Shown here piece after piece: positions 8,821-16,469 of a stretch of 64,000 nucleotides of DNA. The first letter of the stretch is position 1; every line of letters starts with the position of its first letter. Where the stretch lies: the NCBI GenBank assembly GCA_021794015.1, contig JAJYRQ010000011.1, forward strand, positions 33,551 through 97,550. Direction: 5' to 3'. A program made the translations under genes and the position numbers. Under the pieces are notes generated by a model. It worked only from the letters and a program-made list of their open reading frames with translations, ran no database searches and was not told the DNA's origin. The DNA is from Deltaproteobacteria bacterium (lineage in GTDB: Bacteria > Desulfobacterota > Binatia > Binatales > Binataceae).

Positions 8821-9681
8821 ATGATCGTTCATCTTTCGCGCCCCGCCTCGCGCATTCTTACGCCCACCGGCGGTTTTCTCCGCGCCTTCACGCACTCGCT
8901 CAACCCCTACGTTGGCTGCGCCTTCGGAAGGGGTGGCGGATGCCCGTTTTGCTACGTGCGCAAGCTGGCCGTGGCCGGCGCCTTGGCGGCGCCCTGGGGC
9001 CAGTGGGTGATCGCCAAGAGCAACCTGCCCGAGCTATTGGAGAAGGAGCTGTTTGCGCTCCAGCGCGGGGGGTCGCTTGCCGGGATGCGGGTCTTCATGT
9101 CCAGCGCAACCGACCCCTACCAGGGGCTGGAGCGCCGGCTGGGTCTCAGCCGCGCCGCGCTTGAGTTGTTCGCGCGCTTCGGGAGCGGGCGGCTGGTGGT
9201 TCAGACCCGAAGCCCACTCATCGAGCGCGACGTCGATCTGCTGCGCGCGCTGGGCAGACGGGTAATCGTCTCGCTCACGGTGGAGACCGACGATGAGCGG
9301 GTGCGTCGGGCGCTGACGCCCACCTCGCCGCCGGTGGCGAGCCGGCTTCAAGCGGCGGGTCGTTTGCGCGGCGCGGGCATCTTCGTTCAGCTCGCGATCG
9401 CTCCGATGCTGCCCAACGACGCCGAGCGCTTCGCCGAGCTTGTTCTGCCGGTCTGCGACCGGGTGGTGGTCGACACCTATTTCGACGGCGACGGCTCGGC
9501 CGGCGCGCGCTCCCGCGCGCTAGGCATCGAGGCGCTCTACCGCGAGCTGGGCTACGCCGACTGGTTTCGGCGGGGCGCCGAAGCGCAACTGCTGGCCGCG
9601 CTTGGCCGGCGGCTGGGTCCTTCGCGGGTGCTTTTCAGTTGCGAAGGCTTCAATGCGCCGTGGCCGCGCGAGCAACCGTAG
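8821..9681 (+). CDS. SplB-like radical SAM protein
   Basis: A 286-residue radical SAM protein of the spore-photoproduct-lyase-like/Rv2578c group. After the N-terminal TGGFLRAFTHSLNPYVGCAF the cluster cysteines read C-AFGRGGG-C-PF-C-Y. The first spacing is therefore 7 residues rather than 3, while the CxxCY end is kept. Other family-like parts are FMSSATDPYQGLERRLGLS and VVQTRSPLIERDVDLL, then SLTVETDDERVRRALTP. The start is the ATG at 8821. The reaction is unknown; proteins of this group are often called RNA or DNA repair photolyase-like without proof. It is the only plus-strand gene in a minus-strand region. Confidence 0.8.
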   Translation: MIVHLSRPASRILTPTGGFLRAFTHSLNPYVGCAFGRGGGCPFCYVRKLAVAGALAAPWGQWVIAKSNLPELLEKELFALQRGGSLAGMRVFMSSATDPYQGLERRLGLSRAALELFARFGSGRLVVQTRSPLIERDVDLLRALGRRVIVSLTVETDDERVRRALTPTSPPVASRLQAAGRLRGAGIFVQLAIAPMLPNDAERFAELVLPVCDRVVVDTYFDGDGSAGARSRALGIEALYRELGYADWFRRGAEAQLLAALGRRLGPSRVLFSCEGFNAPWPREQP

Positions 9682-9729
9682 CCGCGGTGCGCGGCGCCGG
9701 GTGCCGCGCGCGCCGGCGCCGTCGCGCGG

Positions 9730-9849
9730 CTATTTTTTCTGTTCCATCGGCTGGCCGCAGCACTTGAGCGCGCCGGCGCCGCCCTTGGTGACGATCACCT
9801 GGGAACCGCATTTACCGCAGACATAGACCTTACCGAGCTGGTTTGCCAT
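9730..9849 (-). CDS. desulforedoxin-like mini-protein, 39 residues
   Basis: A very short gene, ATG at 9847-9849 to TAG at 9730-9732. The protein begins MANQLGKVYVCGKCGSQVIV and ends LKCCGQPMEQKK. Its four cysteines are C11, C14 (CxxC) and the pair C30, C31. This is the arrangement of desulforedoxin and of the N-terminal domain of desulfoferrodoxin, which bind one iron as a rubredoxin-like Fe(Cys)4 site. Residues around them (YxCxxCGxxV, CCGxPM) also match. It lies 54 bases downstream of a crotonase-family gene on the same strand. A related 47-residue protein is encoded at 14778-14921. A zinc-ribbon role is an alternative. Confidence 0.82.
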   Translation of the reverse strand: MANQLGKVYVCGKCGSQVIVTKGGAGALKCCGQPMEQKK

Positions 9850-9903
9850 CGATGATCAAGCTCCGTTCGACCTGGTTTGAAAAGCGGCCCTGCGGCCGCC
9901 TGG

Positions 9904-10716
9904 CTAGAACCCCTTGAAAACCGGCTTGCGTTTCTCCAAAAAAGAGACAATCCCTTCGGCGCGGTCGGCAGTTGTTTGTAGCAGGGCGTAGAGGTCCTCT
10001 TCAAGTCGCACACCCTGGGACAGCGTCATGTCCAAGCCGTGCAGCACCGCCTCTTTGGCCAGCCTGAGCGCGAGCGGGGCGCGCTCGACGATCGCGCGCA
10101 CGATCGATTCCACGCCGGCCTCAAAGGCCGGGCGCCGCTCAAAGCAGTAGGTCACCAGGCCAAGCCGCAGGGCGTCTTTGCCTTCAAGTTCGGCCCCGGT
10201 AAGGAGCATCCGCAACGCCTGCGCCGGTCCCACCAGCCGCGCCAGGCGCTGCGTGCCGCCGAAGCAGGGCAGCCGGCCGCATTCGAGCTGCCTGAGCGCA
10301 AAGCGGGCGCCCGGCCCCGCCATCCGCAAATCGAGCGCCATCGCAAGCTCGAGTCCTTCGTCGAAGGCACGCCCCTCGATAACCGCGAGCGTCGGCTTGG
10401 AAAGCGCGGCAAAGGCCTCGACCAGGTTGGCCGGCACGCCAGGCTCGAAGCCGGCACAGAAGTCGGCGCCGGCGCCGCGCAGCACCACGAGTCTGACCGT
10501 CTCGTCGTCCTCGGCCTCACGAGCCGACTCGACCAGGCGCGAAGCCTCGGGCGCGGCCAGCCGTCCATTTGCCTGCCCGCCGATCCTGAGCGTCAGGCAT
10601 CCGCGCGGATGGCCGAGCTCGGCCTGGCCCGGGCCGCGGCCAGCAGTTCCGTCAGCTTGTGGGCCGTCTGGAGGCCGGCGGCGTTTGCCGTTTCGTTTAA
10701 GCCTGGGCCGCGCCAC
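9904..10716 (-). CDS. enoyl-CoA hydratase/isomerase family protein
   Basis: A 270-residue crotonase-family protein. The GTG at 10714-10716 is a good start: an AAGGAG lies about 6 bases upstream. This makes a 20-base overlap with the acyl-CoA ligase gene. The first 40 residues are Arg/Pro/Gly-rich and unlike the family. The fold then shows FCAGFEP (oxyanion loop 1), IEGRAFDEGLELAMALD (loop 2, with DEG in place of the usual GGG) and LRQLECGRLPCFGGTQRLAR, whose Glu corresponds to one catalytic glutamate. The divergent second loop makes the exact reaction uncertain. It sits in a ligase-crotonase gene set suggesting CoA-thioester metabolism of a carboxylic acid. Confidence 0.8.
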   Translation of the reverse strand: MARPRLKRNGKRRRPPDGPQADGTAGRGPGQAELGHPRGCLTLRIGGQANGRLAAPEASRLVESAREAEDDETVRLVVLRGAGADFCAGFEPGVPANLVEAFAALSKPTLAVIEGRAFDEGLELAMALDLRMAGPGARFALRQLECGRLPCFGGTQRLARLVGPAQALRMLLTGAELEGKDALRLGLVTYCFERRPAFEAGVESIVRAIVERAPLALRLAKEAVLHGLDMTLSQGVRLEEDLYALLQTTADRAEGIVSFLEKRKPVFKGF

Positions 10717-12244
10717 GCAGCTCCTTGCGCAGGATTTTGCCCAGCGGATTCTTGGGCAGCACTTCCAAGAACTGAATCGTTTCGGGGCACTTGAAGCTGG
10801 CCAGGCGCGACCGGCAGAAAGCCATCAGTTCGGCCGCGTCGACCTTTCTGCCGGGACGCGGCACGACGAAAGCCTTTACGGTCTGTCCCCACTCGGCGGA
10901 CGGCGCGCCGATCACGGCGGCCTCATCCACGGCCGCGTGGCTCATCAGGACCGTCTCGATTTCGGCGGGCGCGATATTCTCGCCACCGCGGATTATCAGA
11001 TCATCCTTGCGACCGGCAAAGAAGATATAGCCTTCCTCGTCGATCCAGCCCAGGTCGCCCGTGGCCCGCCATCCTGCAGGCAGCGCGGCGTCGTCGGCGC
11101 GGCCGAGGTAGCCCTTCATGGTTCGTGGGGTGCGGATGACGATTTCGCCGACCTCGCCGCGGGAGAGCGCCTTGCCCTCGTCGTCGCGTATCTCGACCTC
11201 GACGTCAGGCATCGGCCGTCCGATGGAGTTAAGCCGCGCCAGCTTTTTTTCCACGGTTGCCGCATCGCCCTCCAGCCGATGGTCGTCAGGACCCAGCAAC
11301 GTGAGCGAAGAGGTGGTCTCGGTCTGGCCGTAGGCGTTAACGAACCCGACCTCCCTGGGGAAAACCTCGATCGCGCGCCGGATGACCGGCAGCGGCATCG
11401 GCGCTCCTCCGTAGGCGAGGTTGCGCAGGCTGGAGAGGTCGGCGCGGGCAAACTCGGGCTCCTCAATAAGCTGCTTCAGCATCGTGGGGACGACGAAGGC
11501 GTTGGTTATCTTTTCTTGGGCGACAAGCCGCAGCCAGCTCTTGGCCTCGAACTGGGCCATCACGACCATCTTGCGGCCCGCCCAAACGTTGCTCATCATC
11601 GCGGCCATCCCGGCGATATGGTAAAACGGCACGCAGACCAACGCGCCGCCGCGTTCGCTGCCGTCGGCCATCTCCACATTGCCGGTCACGTAGGCGGTGA
11701 AATCGCGAAAGGCAAGCATCGCGCCCTTGGGCAGCGCGGTGGTGCCGCTGGTATACATCAAGACCGACGTCTCGTCGTCTTCGACGTCGGCCTCGGCCTC
11801 GTCTACCTCGGCTGCCTCGAGTAGCGGCGCGAGCCGAGCCAGAGCGCCGGTGTTTTGCCCCCAGGCAACAAACCGGGTGCCGCTGAGCTTCGGCCCAAGG
11901 CGCATCGCCAGGTCCACGTAGCGGTCGCCGACCAGCACCACCCTGGCGCCGGCGGTGCTGAGCATGTACTCGAGTTCGGGCTCCTTCGCCCGGTAGTTAA
12001 GCGGGAGAAAGGTCAGCCCGGCCTTGGCCGCAGCGTAGTAGGCGGCCACGTACTGGTGGGAGTTGGTGTCGAGCGCGGCAATCACGTTTTGCCGTTCCAG
12101 GCCGAGCTTTCCCCGAAAGACCGTGCTCAGCCGTCCGACCAACTCGTTGAGCCGCGCGTAGGTTAGCCGCGTGCGGTCGAAGACCAGGATTTCCTGATCG
12201 GGGAACATTGACGCCGGTATGGTGAGAAAATTTACGGTGTTCAC
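10697..12244 (-). CDS. AMP-forming acyl-CoA synthetase (ANL superfamily)
   Basis: A 515-residue adenylate-forming ligase that activates a carboxylic acid to acyl-AMP and then acyl-CoA. Motifs appear in order: YTSGTTALPKGAML (phosphate loop), YGQTETTS (A5), TGDLGWIDEEGYIFFAGR with RKDDLIIRGGENI (A7/A8 hinge), and NPLGKILRKEL with the C-terminal catalytic lysine. I choose the GTG at 12244 because GGAGGGG lies just upstream. An in-frame TTG 18 bases earlier would put that site inside the gene. It is flanked by two crotonase-family genes. The acid substrate cannot be read from sequence; medium or long chain fatty or aromatic acids are possible. Confidence 0.9.
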   Translation of the reverse strand: MNTVNFLTIPASMFPDQEILVFDRTRLTYARLNELVGRLSTVFRGKLGLERQNVIAALDTNSHQYVAAYYAAAKAGLTFLPLNYRAKEPELEYMLSTAGARVVLVGDRYVDLAMRLGPKLSGTRFVAWGQNTGALARLAPLLEAAEVDEAEADVEDDETSVLMYTSGTTALPKGAMLAFRDFTAYVTGNVEMADGSERGGALVCVPFYHIAGMAAMMSNVWAGRKMVVMAQFEAKSWLRLVAQEKITNAFVVPTMLKQLIEEPEFARADLSSLRNLAYGGAPMPLPVIRRAIEVFPREVGFVNAYGQTETTSSLTLLGPDDHRLEGDAATVEKKLARLNSIGRPMPDVEVEIRDDEGKALSRGEVGEIVIRTPRTMKGYLGRADDAALPAGWRATGDLGWIDEEGYIFFAGRKDDLIIRGGENIAPAEIETVLMSHAAVDEAAVIGAPSAEWGQTVKAFVVPRPGRKVDAAELMAFCRSRLASFKCPETIQFLEVLPKNPLGKILRKELRGAAQA

Positions 12245-12277
12245 GGCCCCTCCAAGCTGCAAAGCGGCGCGCTGCGG

Positions 12278-13024
12278 CTAGCCCGGCGCGCGCCGCGCGA
12301 ATCCCTCGAGCGCGGCGGCCAGCCGGCGCTCGAGCCTAAGCGCCTGCGACAGCGGCAAATCGAGACCCTCCCGGACGGCAGTCTTTGCCGCTCGCACTTG
12401 AAGGCCGGGCAGCCGCGACAGCTCGCGCGCCAAGTCGCCGGCCGCAGCGCGCAGCCGCCGCAGCGGCGCTACTTCGGCAACCAATCCTATCGACAAGGCC
12501 GTTTCGGCGTCAATCCAGCGGCCGGTGAGCGACAGGTCAAGGGCCCAGCCAAGCCCCAGCCTGCGCGGCGCCGTCTGCGTGCCGCAAACCCCCGGGATCA
12601 TCCCGCGCCCGGTCTCCGGAAAACAAAACCGCGCCTCCTTGGCCGCCACCGCGAGGTCGCAAAGCAGCACCATCTCGAGCCCGCCGCCCACCGCGTAACC
12701 ATGCACCGCCGCCACCGTCGGAATCGCCAGCGCCCGCAGAAGGCCCCAGACGTCGCGCCGAAACCTTATCCAGCGCGCGGCAACCGGCGAGGGTGCCCGA
12801 CCAAACTCGGTAAGATCGCCGCCCGTGGAAAAGGCCGGACCCGCTCCGGCCAACACCAGCGCGCCAACCCCGGCCAACTCGCCGACCGCAGCCAGCGCCT
12901 CGCACATCTCGTCACGCATCGCCACGTTGTAGGCGTTCAGCTCCTCGGGGCGATTGAGGATGAGCCAGGCAACGCGGCCCCGCCTAAGAAGCCTGATTGT
13001 CTTAAAGCCGAAACGATCTCTCAC
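12278..13024 (-). CDS. enoyl-CoA hydratase/isomerase family protein
   Basis: A 248-residue crotonase-family enzyme starting at a GTG (MRDRFGFK). Family marks: LNRPEELNAYN near the start, FSTGGDLTEF (oxyanion loop 1), VHGYAVGGGLEMVLLCDLAV (loop 2 with intact GGG) and CFPETGRGMIPGVCGTQTAP, with a Glu at one of the two catalytic positions. It looks more canonical than its partner at 9904-10716. It ends 33 bases before the acyl-CoA synthetase start, so the genes are probably co-transcribed. Hydratase and isomerase cannot be told apart here. Confidence 0.85.
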   Translation of the reverse strand: MRDRFGFKTIRLLRRGRVAWLILNRPEELNAYNVAMRDEMCEALAAVGELAGVGALVLAGAGPAFSTGGDLTEFGRAPSPVAARWIRFRRDVWGLLRALAIPTVAAVHGYAVGGGLEMVLLCDLAVAAKEARFCFPETGRGMIPGVCGTQTAPRRLGLGWALDLSLTGRWIDAETALSIGLVAEVAPLRRLRAAAGDLARELSRLPGLQVRAAKTAVREGLDLPLSQALRLERRLAAALEGFARRAPG

Positions 13025-13134
13025 CGGCGCGCATCCCGAAAAAACCCCCGGCGCTCAAAGCTGCGGACCAACCACCGCGCCAATACCGCCGATCGTCGGC
13101 CGGCAAGCGGGAGACCCCCGCCAAGCCTTGGCGA

Positions 13135-14697
13135 CTACTCAACTTCGCGGAACGTCGCCCCAACCAGCACCCTGGGCTTGCTGCGTTCGTAAACCAAGCG
13201 ACCGCCGATGATCGTCAGGTCCACGCTTACCGCAGCCAACTCGCCCGGCTCGGCAGAGAGCGGATCTGCCTCAAGCACCACCAGGTCGGCCAGCCGTCCC
13301 GGCGAGACCTCTCCGGCGTCCACGCCAAAGAGGCTGGCCGCGCTCGAAGTAAAGAGCGCAAACGCTTGGTCACGGGTCAGCCTCTGATCCGGCCCCAGTG
13401 CAACCCCGTCGCGCGTCAGCCGCGTCACTGCCGCCGCCATGGCGCTCAACGGCCGGGCCGGAGTCACCGGGGCGTCGGTCGCGCCGGCCAGCCTGATACC
13501 CCGCTCGAGCAGCGTTCGTGCCGGGTAGAGATAGGACGCCAGACCGGGATCGTCGAGGTACTTGCTGCCGCGGTAGTAAATGAAGCCCGGGTTAGTGACC
13601 ACCCAGGCGCCGAGTGCAGCCAGCCTCGGAACCTGGTCGGGCGGGATAACGCCGCCGTGCTCGATCCGGAGCGGCGCCGGCGCCGGTGATTGCGCCTGCG
13701 CTGCCGGCAGGGCCTTCTCCAGCGCCGCCAGCACGCATTCCAACTCGTCAACTTCGGTTACGTGAAAGGCGCATCCAAAGCCGCGCACCAGCGCCTGCGC
13801 AACCTTCTCGGCCAGGCCGCCGGCGCTGCCGCCTTCGAGCCGGGGGATGAACTTGATGCCGGCCAGCCGGATGCCGGCCGATGCTGCCTGACGCCGCCAC
13901 TGTGGGGCCGAGTCGGCGGCGGCGTGCGCGGCACCCAGCATCAGTCCTACGCGCTGGGCAACCAGGCCGCCGGCCACGAACTCGGCAAAGAGCGCAAGTT
14001 CTTCCGGGCCGTTGCGCGCGCCCGCGTCGGTAAAGCCGGTCACTCCGGCACTGGCCAACTCGCGGCTGACAAGCCGCACTCGCGCCTCTAGTTCCGCCCG
14101 GGTCACCACCGGCATGCGACGCCCAAGCCACTCTTCCATCCCGACGACCAGACCGGTAAGACGGCCCGCGCTGTCGCGCCACAGCCGCGCTCCTTCGGGG
14201 GCCGCAAAATCGGGCTGCTCCAGCCCCAGCGCGGCGACGGCGCGCGAGTTAAGCCACGAGGCGTGAAGTGTCTGATGGCGCAAGCGCAGCGGATTCTTTG
14301 GCACTGCCTGGTCGAGCTCGGCACGGGTGGGCCCGCGCCGCTCGCTGAGCAGCGCTTCGTCGCAGCCGAAGACCCTAAGCCAGTTGCCCGGCGGCGTCTT
14401 GCCCGCTGCAAGCCGCAAACCGGCCAAAAGCTCCGTCAACGAGCGGCACCTGGAAAGCCCGACCCCGGCGGCCACCGACGCCGCCTCTAAAAAATGCAGG
14501 TGCGAGTCGATAAAGCCCGGCGCTACCATCCGCCCGTCGAGCGGGATGAGCCGCGTGCGCGGCGACACCAGACTCTTCAGCTCGCGAAAAGAGCCCAGCG
14601 CCACAATCCGATCGCCGGCGACCGCCAGCGAATCGCACCCGGGACGGCCGAAGACAAGCCCCTCGTGCAAAACCAAGTCTGCCTTGCCGTCCGCCAC
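13135..14697 (-). CDS. YtcJ-like amidohydrolase
   Basis: A 520-residue metal-dependent hydrolase of the amidohydrolase superfamily, YtcJ/PF07969 type. It begins with the small beta domain (ADLVLHEGLVFGRPG), followed by the metal site GFIDSHLHFLEA (HxH). Later come FHVTEVDELE, IEHGGVIPPDQV (metal or substrate histidines), LAGATDAPVTPARPLSAMAA (the aspartate and family-typical SDxPV-like turn), and the closing beta domain LADLVVLEADPLS. A GTG at 14697 is the first plausible start; no good ribosome site is seen there. The usual substrates are amides, formamides or cyclic imides, but this protein's is unknown. It lies just downstream of the second desulforedoxin-like gene. Confidence 0.85.
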   Translation of the reverse strand: MADGKADLVLHEGLVFGRPGCDSLAVAGDRIVALGSFRELKSLVSPRTRLIPLDGRMVAPGFIDSHLHFLEAASVAAGVGLSRCRSLTELLAGLRLAAGKTPPGNWLRVFGCDEALLSERRGPTRAELDQAVPKNPLRLRHQTLHASWLNSRAVAALGLEQPDFAAPEGARLWRDSAGRLTGLVVGMEEWLGRRMPVVTRAELEARVRLVSRELASAGVTGFTDAGARNGPEELALFAEFVAGGLVAQRVGLMLGAAHAAADSAPQWRRQAASAGIRLAGIKFIPRLEGGSAGGLAEKVAQALVRGFGCAFHVTEVDELECVLAALEKALPAAQAQSPAPAPLRIEHGGVIPPDQVPRLAALGAWVVTNPGFIYYRGSKYLDDPGLASYLYPARTLLERGIRLAGATDAPVTPARPLSAMAAAVTRLTRDGVALGPDQRLTRDQAFALFTSSAASLFGVDAGEVSPGRLADLVVLEADPLSAEPGELAAVSVDLTIIGGRLVYERSKPRVLVGATFREVE

Positions 14698-14777
14698 TGC
14701 GAGGAAAGGCCCTGTCGGCCTCGCTCCTTCCGGCTCCCGCGCTCAGGCGGGGGCCGGACGCCGCACCACCGCGGTTG

Positions 14778-14921
14778 TCAATCCGACGAAGGCAGCGGTT
14801 TAACCTCTTTAATTTTCATATCGCTGTCGCAGCAACTAATCGCGCCGCCGCCCGGCTTGTTGCACAGCACCTCGGTGCCGCACTTTTCACACTGGTAACG
14901 CTTGCCAAGCAAATTGGGCAT
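14778..14921 (-). CDS. desulforedoxin-like mini-protein, 47 residues
   Basis: A short gene from the ATG at 14919-14921 to the TGA at 14778-14780, with a strong AGGAGGT ribosome site about 9 bases upstream. The protein starts MPNLLGKRYQCEKCGTEVLC and continues to SCCDSDMKIKEVKP. Cysteines C11/C14 and C30/C31 match the desulforedoxin pattern and align without gaps with the 39-residue protein at 9730-9849. There is one extra cysteine at 20. It probably binds one iron or zinc. It starts 31 bases after the ygfZ-like stop and is followed by the amidohydrolase gene, so it may be in the same transcript as ygfZ, whose product supports Fe-S enzymes. Confidence 0.85.
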   Translation of the reverse strand: MPNLLGKRYQCEKCGTEVLCNKPGGGAISCCDSDMKIKEVKPLPSSD

Positions 14922-14952
14922 CTTCACCGAACCTCCTGTCGTTTCTCCGACG

Positions 14953-15981
14953 CTAACGTACGCTGCGCGTGTTGGCCTGCCGACCCTGGCTGTCGGCTGA
15001 AGGCGGCGCCAGCGGCAACTCGCTAACGGTAGCCTCGCGACGCTCCTGCCCGTCTGTGACCGTCACCGTGATGCCGGGTGTCCAGGCGCTTTGATGAAGC
15101 ATCGCCAGACCGATCGCCCCGATACGGGGCGAGACCGCCGCACTGGTAACGCGGCCGACCTCCTTATCGGCGAACATTACCGCCGAGCCCGCCGCCACCG
15201 GCTCGGGCGCGGCGAAGCGCAGCCCCATAAGGCGCTTCTTGACGCCGCCCCGCGCCGTGGCGCGCTCGACCGTCTCCTGGCCAACGTAGCATCCTTTGCT
15301 GAATGAAATTGCCCGCTCGAGCCTGGCCTCCAAGGCGAGAGTTTTCTCGCCGGTGTCCACGCCGACACGCGCGATGCCTTGTTCGACCCGCAAAATTTCC
15401 GCGCTCTCGGGCTCAACCGGCAAAGCGATCCCCTGGCCGCTCAGGCCTGCAACGAGCGCCTGCTGTGAGCTCTGCGAGGAAAAGACGGTAAAGCCGTCAA
15501 TTCCGCTGCCCGCAATGCAAGCCACCAACCAGGCTTGCGCCTCCACCCAGCGCCACGGCTCGACTGGCAAAGCCCCAGCGCCAAGCGCAAGGGAAAGTGC
15601 CTCGCGGGCACGCGGGCCCTCGACCCGCAGCGCGCACAGCGCCGTCTGCTCCTCGAACTCGACGTCGTCTGCCACCAGCAGCCGCTCGAGCTGGGCGCGC
15701 GCGGCCGGCCAGTGTTCGCTTTCAATTTCGACCAGCACCGCGTCCGGCGCCCGCCAGATATAGCAATCAGCCACAACGTGAGCGTGTTCCGTCAGGAAAA
15801 GAGCATAGCAGACCCCGCCCTCCGCCAACCCGCGCACGTCGTTGCTGCAGGTGCCGTGCAGAAAAGCGATGCGGTCGCCGCCTACAAACCGGATAAGCCG
15901 CCGGCCTGCAACCGGGTAAAAACCCGCTCGCTCCGTCAATATCGAATACTGACGGCTCAGCGCGGCCGTCCCGCAGGCCAA
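14953..15981 (-). CDS. ygfZ: YgfZ/GcvT-domain folate-binding protein
   Basis: A GcvT-like protein of the YgfZ family, which uses folate to help build or repair certain Fe-S enzymes. The signature KGCYVGQETVERA is intact, including the cysteine of the KGCYxGQE motif. Further marks: RLIRFVGGDRIAFLHGTCSNDV near the N-terminus and GAIGLAMLH near the end. The frame is open to 16383, but the upstream part is not family-like. I use the TTG at 15979-15981, giving 342 residues; another TTG 33 bases further in is possible. On the same strand, the next gene encodes a desulforedoxin-like protein. Confidence 0.85.
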   Translation of the reverse strand: MACGTAALSRQYSILTERAGFYPVAGRRLIRFVGGDRIAFLHGTCSNDVRGLAEGGVCYALFLTEHAHVVADCYIWRAPDAVLVEIESEHWPAARAQLERLLVADDVEFEEQTALCALRVEGPRAREALSLALGAGALPVEPWRWVEAQAWLVACIAGSGIDGFTVFSSQSSQQALVAGLSGQGIALPVEPESAEILRVEQGIARVGVDTGEKTLALEARLERAISFSKGCYVGQETVERATARGGVKKRLMGLRFAAPEPVAAGSAVMFADKEVGRVTSAAVSPRIGAIGLAMLHQSAWTPGITVTVTDGQERREATVSELPLAPPSADSQGRQANTRSVR

Positions 15982-16248
15982 CGGCCGCTGCCCTTGCTGC
16001 TTCCCCGCAGGTTCAAACACACCAGCGCCTCGTGACGAAAATCCGTCAGGCCACCTATCTCTCGTCCGCACCCACCATGTGACAAGCTTAAGGATAACAA
16101 ACCGCAAAACTTCCGTTCCAGTCTCTGGAACTCGGCTCCGGCGGCCCGGGCCAACCAAAGACCAAGCCTTGGAGGTGTACCGGCAAGCACAGCAGCGTAT
16201 TATATGAGCCGTATCGACCCGTAAGATTTTCGCGGGAGGAAGGGAGTG

Positions 16249-16395
16249 ATGGGAGCTTTTCTTCTGGGCCTCATAGTGGGCTTTGCCGCAGCGCTGGCAC
16301 TGTTCATCTACGACCAAGGCGAGGTATTTCTCAAGCTGTCGCGGCAAATTAAGCAGGTTGTCGAACGCTATAAGCAGCCGCAACGCGCCAACTAG
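16249..16395 (+). CDS. 48-residue single-helix membrane protein
   Basis: A small gene with a strong ribosome site (GGAGGAAGGGAG at 16235-16246) just before the ATG at 16249. The product starts MGAFLLGLIVGFAAALALFI, one transmembrane helix, and continues with a basic, amphipathic tail (DQGEVFLKLSRQIKQVVERY). It ends at a TAG at 16393-16395. I do not recognise a family. The helix would lie in the inner membrane, with the basic tail in the cytoplasm by the positive-inside rule. The upstream 260 bases are free of genes and presumably hold its promoter. The strength of the ribosome site is the main reason for calling it. Confidence 0.65.
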   Translation: MGAFLLGLIVGFAAALALFIYDQGEVFLKLSRQIKQVVERYKQPQRAN

Positions 16396-16469
16396 CCCTT
16401 ACAGACTGTCAGGTTGGCGATGCTCGTGAATCCCGAGCTGGCCCGCGGGCCAGGCTGCGGAAGAAGGTT

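Noticed and set aside
14953..16383. A 476-residue form of the YgfZ-like protein
   Set aside because: The first 134 residues have no family resemblance, and a TTG at 15981 gives a protein of normal length.
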